Source: Thiotrichaceae bacterium (GTDB lineage Bacteria > Pseudomonadota > Gammaproteobacteria > SZUA-140). Taken from it: 64,000 nucleotides of DNA. Made by a program: the position numbers and the translations under genes. The stretch is from NCBI GenBank assembly GCA_002401765.2, contig NVTY02000083.1, positions 1-64,000 of the forward strand. The letters are read 5' to 3'. Shown here piece by piece: positions 1 to 6,935 of the stretch (the first letter of the stretch is position 1; each line of letters opens with the position of its first letter). The notes under the pieces are model-generated. The model saw nothing but the letters and a program-made list of their open reading frames with translations, searched no databases and was not told the origin of the DNA.

Positions 1-1
1 A

Positions 2-181
2 ATGACAGGTGTTCATTGGCAGCTGGTTAAGTCATGGGCGGTGGTATATTATTTTATGAAGTTCAGTGGCGCACCAGTGTTCGGCTGGTTTTATCAATCT
101 AACCATGCAGTAAAGCAGGCAGTATTTGTCTCAGATTGTTTCCTGCAAAAGCAGTGTGCTGCTGCTTACTTCAAAAGTTAG
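2..181 (+). CDS. Short ORF, possibly the 3' part of a cassette ORF; its C-terminus is encoded by the attC site
   Basis: Open frame ATG(2)...TAG(179-181), MTGVHWQLVKSWAVVYYFMKFSGAPVFGWFYQSNHAVKQAVFVSDCFLQKQCAAAYFKS; the stop lies inside the GTTAGGC core. It may start upstream of the window. Confidence 0.45.
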   Translation: MTGVHWQLVKSWAVVYYFMKFSGAPVFGWFYQSNHAVKQAVFVSDCFLQKQCAAAYFKS

Positions 182-183
182 GC
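97..183 (+). repeat. Integron attC recombination site (about 87 bp)
   Basis: R'' ATCTAAC (RYYYAAC) and R' GTTAGGC (GTTRRRY) at the ends. Inner boxes GCAGTAAAGCAG / GCTGCTTACTTC are imperfectly complementary with an unpaired base, as in attC sites. Confidence 0.75.
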
Positions 184-762
184 ATACTTACATAATAATG
201 AACAATTTAATTAAACTGACTTTAACTTTATCTATATTACTTACGGGCTGTGCTGCGCCTGCAACAGCCCCCAGTTTTAATATTGCAAAAGCGACCGAAA
301 ATAGAGAAAATCAATCTATTTTTTATATTTACAGAGAGTATGCTGAACCTACAGCATGGAAACCTACTATTTATATAGATAGTAAAGAAATTGTTTCATT
401 ACCCCAAGAGAGTTTCTCTTGGGTCTACTTAAGCCCTGGAGAACATAAGATTACATCCAAATGGTCTTTTCTAGCAGGCCCCCCTGATGTAGAGTTTTCT
501 GTGAAAATCGAGCCAGATAAAAAATATTATTATGAAATTACAGGTTCTTCAAAGGTAACGGGGATAGCGCCAGTACCTATTGGAATACTGATATTCTCTA
601 AAACTACAGCACTAGTCAGTGACCATGAGGAAGAAAAAGCCATTCCTCAGTTAGAGAAATGTTGTAGATTTATTCCTCCTAAACTCGATGGCCTATAAAC
701 GTTCATGTATGCCTAACCCATCATTCAAGCGGGACTCCTAACGGAGCCACTTAATTTAAACG
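178..762 (+). mobile_element. Integron gene cassette bounded by two attC sites
   Basis: Sequence between successive G^TTAGGC cleavage points (177/178 and 762/763); carries one ORF in the orientation expected for a cassette. Confidence 0.75.
198..698 (+). CDS. Cassette-encoded lipoprotein, DUF2846-like
   Basis: Start at ATG 198 (MNNLIKLTLTLSILLTGCAAPA, signal peptide with lipobox LTGC). The body has a YIYR...YIDSKEI...LSPGEHKI...KKYYYEI pattern like DUF2846. The ORF track starts at 126, inside the attC. Confidence 0.7.
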   Translation: MNNLIKLTLTLSILLTGCAAPATAPSFNIAKATENRENQSIFYIYREYAEPTAWKPTIYIDSKEIVSLPQESFSWVYLSPGEHKITSKWSFLAGPPDVEFSVKIEPDKKYYYEITGSSKVTGIAPVPIGILIFSKTTALVSDHEEEKAIPQLEKCCRFIPPKLDGL

Positions 763-768
763 TTAGGC
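711..768 (+). repeat. Integron attC recombination site (58 bp)
   Basis: GCCTAAC...TCAAGCGGGACTCC-TAAC-GGAGCCACTTAA...GTTAGGC; closely resembles the classic 60-bp attC layout with asymmetric unpaired bases. Confidence 0.88.
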
Positions 769-975
769 TCTCCAAAATCAACCATCACTGTTGCAATAAA
801 CAGTTGAAAAATAGTTTGATATTTTCTGGAAAAAGGCGTCTGATGGGTGTTGAGTTAAAACATAAAGAGATGAGTATATTTTCAACAATGAAATGCTGAT
901 TTAATTAAGCGCTACCCCTGAGTGCGACTAACACCCAGAGGCAGCTAACCACAACCGATACGTGGAGTATCCATT

Positions 976-1140
976 ATGGCTAAGCGCAATGATAAGCTAG
1001 AGACCCGCTCGACTAAAGAAAAATCGAGAAAAAAAGCACAAAAACATCCTTACTACCGCCAACTCAAGGTTCGGTCCAGACAAACAGGACAGCCAGAATT
1101 AAAGATTCGGACAAACAGGACAGCCAGAATTAAAGATTGA
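976..1140 (+). CDS. Small basic ORF (54 aa) running into the repeat region
   Basis: ATG 976 to TGA 1138-1140, MAKRNDKLETRSTKEKSRKKAQKHPYYRQLKVRS...; the C-terminus is encoded by repeat copies. Confidence 0.25.
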   Translation: MAKRNDKLETRSTKEKSRKKAQKHPYYRQLKVRSRQTGQPELKIRTNRTARIKD

Positions 1141-1239
1141 CAATATCTCATTCTAAGAATATTGTTCGCCTCACGGACAAACAGGACAGCCAGAATTAAA
1201 GATTGACAATATCTCATTCTAAGAATATTGTTCGCCTCA
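1076..1239 (+). repeat. Exact 66-bp tandem direct repeat (x2) plus one partial copy, with an internal hairpin
   Basis: CGGACAAACAGGACAGCCAGAATTAAAGATTGACAATATCTCATTCTAAGAATATTGTTCGCCTCA at 1108-1173 and 1174-1239; partial copy at 1076-1107. ACAATAT...ATATTGT forms a stem. Confidence 0.9.
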
Positions 1240-1275
1240 GGAGTTCAAATAAATCATTGAGTCAAGGAGTGACCG

Positions 1276-2271
1276 ATGCCTAAATCCCGCAAGTCCCAGA
1301 TATCTCTGGCGAGTACACCTTATTACCACTGCGTGTCACGTTGCGTACGCCGTGCGTTTCTATGCGGCAAAGATGCCGTGACCTCACGCAGTTTCGAACA
1401 TCGCCGACAATGGATTGAAGACCGCCTACATGAACTCGCACAAATCTTCGCGATAGACCTCTGTGGTTATGCCATCATGTCAAATCACTACCATGTGATA
1501 TTGCATATCGATCAACAAGTTGCCCGTGACTGGACAGCTCATGAAGTGATAGAACAATGGCATCAGCTCTTTACAGGTAACCTGTTGTCACTACGCTACG
1601 TACAAGGTGAAAAGCTAGGGACTGCAGAATCAGCCGTACTAAGCGATTGCGTAGAAGAGTGGCGTTCACGCTTAATGGACATTAGCTGGTTCATGCGCGT
1701 ATTAAACGAAGGCATTGCCCGCCAAGCTAATGCAGAAGATGAATGTACAGGCCGCTTCTGGGAAGGGCGCTTTAAATCACAAGCCTTACTAGATGACGCC
1801 GCACTCATCGCCTGCATGGCCTATGTAGACCTCAACCCCATCCGCGCAAAGATGGCCAAAACACCAGAAACATCAGCCCATACCAGCATCAAAAAACGGA
1901 TTCAAAAAGCACAAACAACACACTCAGCTAATCACTCAAAACAACAAGTCAAGACACTACTGCCCTTTGCAGGTAACCCACGCAATGAAATATCGAAAGG
2001 CCTGCCTTTTAAATTAACTGACTACATCGCGTTGGTTGATATCAGTGGTCGTATCATCAGAAAAGATAAACGAGGCGCGATAGATCCACAACTGTCACCG
2101 ATACTGGAACGATTAAACATTGAAACAAAGCATTGGGAATATCTCATCAACAACTTTGAAAGCGAGTTTAAATCCTTTGTCGGCTGCGCGTTTAAACTCA
2201 AACAAGTGTGTCAGTCATTGGGATATCAACGCATCCCCGGTATTCGGGGATGTGAGACTTACCTCCCTTAA
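1276..2271 (+). CDS. Y1_Tnp / REP-associated tyrosine transposase-like protein
   Basis: PYYHCVSRCVRRAFLCG..., GYAIMSNHYHVILHID (HUH-like HYH), LNEGIARQAN...GRFWEGRFKSQALLD...YVDLNPIRA. Confidence 0.85.
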   Translation: MPKSRKSQISLASTPYYHCVSRCVRRAFLCGKDAVTSRSFEHRRQWIEDRLHELAQIFAIDLCGYAIMSNHYHVILHIDQQVARDWTAHEVIEQWHQLFTGNLLSLRYVQGEKLGTAESAVLSDCVEEWRSRLMDISWFMRVLNEGIARQANAEDECTGRFWEGRFKSQALLDDAALIACMAYVDLNPIRAKMAKTPETSAHTSIKKRIQKAQTTHSANHSKQQVKTLLPFAGNPRNEISKGLPFKLTDYIALVDISGRIIRKDKRGAIDPQLSPILERLNIETKHWEYLINNFESEFKSFVGCAFKLKQVCQSLGYQRIPGIRGCETYLP

Positions 2272-2507
2272 GCAGCTCAATCAGAACCTGTGTTTTCAGC
2301 CGTCAATGAAACATTGAGATACACGCACGACTGATGATTATGTCTGCGTGATATTGACCAGGTCTTCACTCGCATGAGCATTTGAAAAGTTCATATTGAG
2401 TCACTTTCAGCGACTGAATAAATATTGGTGGGTGTTGTTTTCAGAATGTTGATATTTTAAAAAATGGCTGTCTTATTTACTTATTTACTGGTCTTATTTA
2501 CTCTCTT

Positions 2508-2552
2508 GCTTTATTTGCTTTATTTGCTTTATTTGCTTTATTTGCTTTATTT
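2508..2552. repeat. Short tandem repeat GCTTTATTT x5
   Basis: Five consecutive 9-bp units read directly, flanked by degenerate TTATTTACT units. Confidence 0.9.
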
Positions 2553-2635
2553 ACTACTGTTATTTACTGGTCTTATTTACTGAGGAAAAGGCAGGCAGTG
2601 AAGCGAAAGCCAGTTCAAGATGCAAAAATATCAGC

Positions 2636-2818
2636 CTGATTATCCAGCGTGCGTTGGATGGACGCTATGAGAAAAACCCAGAACGATTCGTTAAAGGTCG
2701 CCCTGCGGGCAAATTACTGCCAAAATTCGTTGCTATTAATCCTATTGCCGCTGAGGAGAGTGACGTGAATTCCCCAACGCTTACAGCGGCTGGCTATGTG
2801 AGAGGCAGCGGCAAATAG
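2636..2818 (+). pseudogene. C-terminal remnant of an IS3-family (OrfB/integrase core) transposase
   Basis: Frame reads LIIQRALDGRYEKNPERFVKGRPAGKLLPKFVAINPIA...*, like the 'A(L)DxxYxxHPERFVxGRPxPPxLPxxVWINPP' C-terminus of IS3 transposases; no N-terminal part present. Confidence 0.6.
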
Positions 2819-3526
2819 ATGTTATCTAAAAATTAACTGTCCATTTGAGGTTGACACGTTCCGAAAGCAGCTAAATCCGATTAGATTTAATGAAATCAGC
2901 ATGTTGGGATGGTTGTGGTCTTGCTCCAGATAGCGGCAGGTGGTTGCTCTTCCGCAGTAGAAATGTACAAACTAACGAATGAGGTGCGCAAGCATAAAAG
3001 CTAAGGGTCGAATGAACTTACTATAATCCGTTTCGCAGGGTCATCACTCTTAAGTTTAGAGCACATTGCCAGTGGATTGCGGGTAAGCTCTACTTTTGAG
3101 GGTCACCTTTTCGGTTGAGGCATGGTTCCGGCTCTATTCGAAGGATGGCAGGTGAAACTATATAGAAGAGCTGCTATTTGAATGACAACTTAGCTGTATT
3201 CGTGATGTATGCAATGGCCTTGATGGGGTTTTTATCTTCTGACGGATGGCTGAGAGGGTGTCGTTGTTAGGTTGGTGTTTGATAACCAGTGAGGATGCTG
3301 ATAGCAACATGCTTTAAAATCACAAAAGGGCATCTAACATCTTTGTCTTGAAGTGGGAATGTGTATGTGAGTGATGATCATGGGGTAATGGGTGGGGGCT
3401 ATGTGTGTAAACACAGCTAGAAATTACCTGTTAAGTTTCAAAATTTAGTGACGATAGGGATATCCATTATTTGGTCTCGTAACTAAATAACAGAGCGTAT
3501 TTAAACACAATGGAAAGGAATGCTAA

Positions 3527-4981
3527 ATGACGACAACTATAAGAACATTATCAACAAGTAGTTTATTTCTAATATCGATGCTTTTATTGCCAGCAACCGC
3601 TTCAGCTGGTGTATCGAATTGTGCGGTAGATTCGAAGTGGCTGACAGCCCCGTCGTTACCTGGCGAGGTGAAAAAGAGTGGCGCAGATGGCTCATCGACC
3701 TTTTGTGACTTTTACCAGTTTAGCACGCAGACATACCTGTACTTGATGTCGCCTTCTGCTGTGGATAGTAGTAAACGAAATTTCCAGGTACAGGCCAACT
3801 ACCCACTATTGGAGTTCAATGCAGATGGTACGCCAGAAAATGCTTGCGATGACTCTGTTATGGGGGCGACTTTGCGAACGAGCCTTGCCAAAACGACACT
3901 GTCGACAGGGCAGGCCGGCGGTGGCGCTACCATCTATGATCAGGATGGTAATGTGGTTTATTACGATGTGAGGTTTAACAGCGCCTTGTGTGGGCTGACG
4001 GCCAGTGCCGTTGAAATGGAAAAACAGAATGTGACTAACTTTCCTAGCGGTACGATGGAGTTAAAGTTCGCATGGAAAGTGCTTTCTCAGAGCGACATTG
4101 CCGGGAATAACACTTTTGTAACGCAACGGCAGTTGATCGGTAAAAAGCCTGTTACGCTTGGTTTAGTCGGTATGCATATTGCGAGTGCAACCACAGATCA
4201 CCCGGAATTTGTCTGGGCCACCTATGAGCATAAAACCAACACTCCAGATTGTTTGCCGTCACAGATACAGACCGATACAGACTGGAACTTTGCCAGCAAT
4301 AGCTGTGTCAAAGGGCTTCCTGACTCTGCGGGAGCGGACAATGCCTGTCAGTTTAACCAGCCTAAAAAGAATTTAACCGATCCTACCGGTACACCCACGA
4401 ACATCTGTCGTGTGCATGCCTATGGTACGGATAGTGGTGATTTGAAAGCAGGGGAAAATATTTCTGATATTACAGCGCAAAATGCACAGCTATTGGCATT
4501 GCTAAGTGAACCGAACACAGCCGAATCGATGAAGGTATTAGCCAATTATTTTAATGTTGGTGCTATCTGGGTGAGTGATATAAAGGACAGCTCGGGTGGA
4601 TTGGGTGTTCCAAATGAGCGAGGCTCGTTACGACTTGCAAATTCGGTTGCAGAGACTGATTATCAGCATGCGAACTTAACGTCGAGCTTTGCCAGTAACT
4701 GTTTCGGTTGTCACAATTATAAGGGGACTGGTGAGAGTGTTAGTAATAACATTACCTCTCAGGCGCTTAGCCATATTTTTAAGGATATCAAAATAGGCCA
4801 GGGGGAATCCATTGATGTCACTGCTTCAACGGTTATTGGCAGTAACGCCCAGGCACCGGGTATTTGTGGCGGTAGTCAGGGTGTGTGTGCATCCACCGCG
4901 GGCTATTTGATATGGAATGGCAACTGGACAAATACCAATGCTAGTGCGGGTTCTGTTTGTGGTTGTACATTAACGAAATAA
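3527..4981 (+). CDS. Secreted protein with a single CXXCH (c-type heme) motif
   Basis: N-terminal signal peptide (LLLPATASA); SNCFGCHNYKG near the C-terminus; RBS-like AAAGGAATG upstream. Confidence 0.7.
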   Translation: MTTTIRTLSTSSLFLISMLLLPATASAGVSNCAVDSKWLTAPSLPGEVKKSGADGSSTFCDFYQFSTQTYLYLMSPSAVDSSKRNFQVQANYPLLEFNADGTPENACDDSVMGATLRTSLAKTTLSTGQAGGGATIYDQDGNVVYYDVRFNSALCGLTASAVEMEKQNVTNFPSGTMELKFAWKVLSQSDIAGNNTFVTQRQLIGKKPVTLGLVGMHIASATTDHPEFVWATYEHKTNTPDCLPSQIQTDTDWNFASNSCVKGLPDSAGADNACQFNQPKKNLTDPTGTPTNICRVHAYGTDSGDLKAGENISDITAQNAQLLALLSEPNTAESMKVLANYFNVGAIWVSDIKDSSGGLGVPNERGSLRLANSVAETDYQHANLTSSFASNCFGCHNYKGTGESVSNNITSQALSHIFKDIKIGQGESIDVTASTVIGSNAQAPGICGGSQGVCASTAGYLIWNGNWTNTNASAGSVCGCTLTK

Positions 4982-5146
4982 CGCTGCTTTTTAGTGGAAA
5001 TGGAATGCTACTCCTTACTTAATCGGCATTATCTATATCTAGGAGTGTTTGATTAGGTTTGGGGTTAGCATGATATAAAATATTACGAACAGAATTGATG
5101 ACGTCATGTATGTGATAAAGGGTGCAAGGCAAGGCGTTGAAAGGGG

Positions 5147-6136
5147 GTGAATCTGACTACATATACTGAAAAACAGGAAAATAAAAATCGCTCGATGGCT
5201 GAGAGCGTGTCTCAAATACAGGATAATAGTGAGGCTGCGGCTCACTTTGTTGATAACCGTGCTGATGCTATTCAAATGCGTGATTTGCAAGGATCAGTTA
5301 AGCGCAGTGCGGCAACAAGACATCTATCTCAAATGCAGGTGATGGCTGATGCTTGCGCTGGTCAGCACAGCCTTATTCAGAGAAAGCAAGGTAGTGAGGT
5401 GCTTTCTGATGGCGTTAATCTCAATGCAGATGTGATACAGGCTGTTTTTTCACAAGCTGCTGATGCGGGCATACAAGAGAGTCATCATGGCGGTGTAAAG
5501 TCTCAGTATGATACTGCGCTTAACCTGGTTGAATTACATATAGATGTCGGTGCCAATGCGGATGGTAATATGATGCAGGATTTTCTATTGGCCTTATGGG
5601 AGGCTAGAACAGCAATCACGGCTGGCCAAGTGCGTGATGCAGAGGTAGCTGGTGGTGTATTTATGAGGCCAGGCGGGTCGCAAGTTCTTAAAAATACGAT
5701 GGAACTCCTGGGAGAGTCTATTGGGCAGGGTAATCAACTTATTGCGGCTAGGAATGCCAATGCAGTGAGGAAGAAAGCGGATCAACCTATGTGGGTTGAT
5801 CCGAGCGGTGATGACGCGCATGACAACATAATAGATCAAACTGTCGTGGCGGAACATTTGGCCTATAGAAACTCAATGATTGGGGTTGATGGTATCGAAA
5901 TGAAACCCATTGGAGGGGGTACCTCTGGAGGCTCAGAGGATATGCTTGCAGATATGGTTGGTGCCGCTGACGAACGCACACTTTATAATGATGCGCTTAT
6001 TGGCCTTAGCCCATTTATGAGTATTGCTATTACGATAAATTTGGCGGTAGTGAATCAGGTGATTGGAATGATTGAAGCAAAGGTGGGTTTTTTTAAACGC
6101 CAGTTATTGAAAATAAAATATGCTAAAGATGGGTAG
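5147..6136 (+). CDS. Putative exported effector/toxin-like protein with a 'VDNR...QMRDLQ...MADA...IQRK' leader
   Basis: HFVDNRADAIQMRDLQGSVKRSAATRHLSQMQVMADACAGQHSLIQRKQ resembles N-termini of DUF4157/eCIS-associated effector proteins; GTG start; C-terminal domain not recognised. Confidence 0.6.
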   Translation: MNLTTYTEKQENKNRSMAESVSQIQDNSEAAAHFVDNRADAIQMRDLQGSVKRSAATRHLSQMQVMADACAGQHSLIQRKQGSEVLSDGVNLNADVIQAVFSQAADAGIQESHHGGVKSQYDTALNLVELHIDVGANADGNMMQDFLLALWEARTAITAGQVRDAEVAGGVFMRPGGSQVLKNTMELLGESIGQGNQLIAARNANAVRKKADQPMWVDPSGDDAHDNIIDQTVVAEHLAYRNSMIGVDGIEMKPIGGGTSGGSEDMLADMVGAADERTLYNDALIGLSPFMSIAITINLAVVNQVIGMIEAKVGFFKRQLLKIKYAKDG

Positions 6137-6416
6137 ATAGATTGCTATTTATGACTGGTTATTAGCAGTAGTACTGTTTTAAGCATTAATGAAATATTAT
6201 CCGCGCGTTATGACCTCTACTCTTTCGATGGTGCTTGGCAATAGTCCCGCTACGGTGTGCCCCTTGGGTATTACCTGTTATTTATGCCTTGATGTAACGA
6301 ATTTGGCATTCAATCTGCCACGCCCAGCATTAATAGAGGTGTCCTTAAGCGAGTGCCATTCGGGTCGGTGATAAATGAGCTTGATTATCAATTGGACTCT
6401 AAACAGAGCAAGTAAA

Positions 6417-6611
6417 TCCCAAGGAAGCGCAAAATGTATCTGACGGAGGTACTGGCGCATGTGATGTAGCGGGGCAATAACCAAGATGCCTGCTTTTATG
6501 TGGGGCAGGGCTATCGTGAATATTTAAGCTAGTTGAAGGAGGCCGCGGATAAATATCAAGTCGAGCTGCATGCCTACGTGCTGATGATAAACCACGTGCA
6601 TCTATCCTGAC
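6417..6611 (+). pseudogene. Decayed Y1_Tnp (REP-associated) transposase fragment
   Basis: Frame reads PRKRKMYLTEVLAHVM*RGNNQDACFYVGQGYREYLS*LKEAADKYQVELHAYVLMINHVHLS with in-frame stops. Confidence 0.75.
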
Positions 6612-6674
6612 ACAGGCGGCTTGCCCCGCCCCAAATCCCCGGTTATTGCTGGCGTTAGGCAATCGAATATACAT

Positions 6675-6895
6675 TGGAAAATTATGGGAAATGGACTGTT
6701 GGTTTCCAGTTTCTAATTGGCATGGTCCACTTTTTTGAAGCGTTGAGGGATGCCAAGTAAATCACCTTTTTAGCCGAATCATCGGTCGGAAACAGTTTTC
6801 ATTTTTTAATCACCTTACGAATAACACTGTTCAGTGATTCAATCGCATTGGTCGTGTAGATGGCTTTGCGGATGTCCTCAGGGTTCGCCTGTGCC
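6675..6895 (-). pseudogene. C-terminal remnant of an IS256/mutator-type transposase
   Basis: Reverse complement reads [64 protein letters not shown]. Confidence 0.82.
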
Positions 6896-6935
6896 AGGAT
6901 AATTGTCCGGTGAGTTGATTGGTCAGTCTGTTTGA

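Noticed and set aside
770-975. Possible third attC between the lipoprotein cassette and the repeats
   Set aside because: Contains CTAAC-like words (GACTAACACC, GCTAACCAC) but no matching GTTRRRY core or complementary inner boxes.
5594-5981. Minus-strand ORFs (5594-5857, 5787-5981) within the effector-like gene
   Set aside because: Antisense to a better supported coding frame, no start context or motif.
6189-6371. 60-aa ORF after the effector-like gene, considered as an immunity gene
   Set aside because: Short, composition unremarkable, no membrane or known immunity features; cannot be supported from sequence alone.
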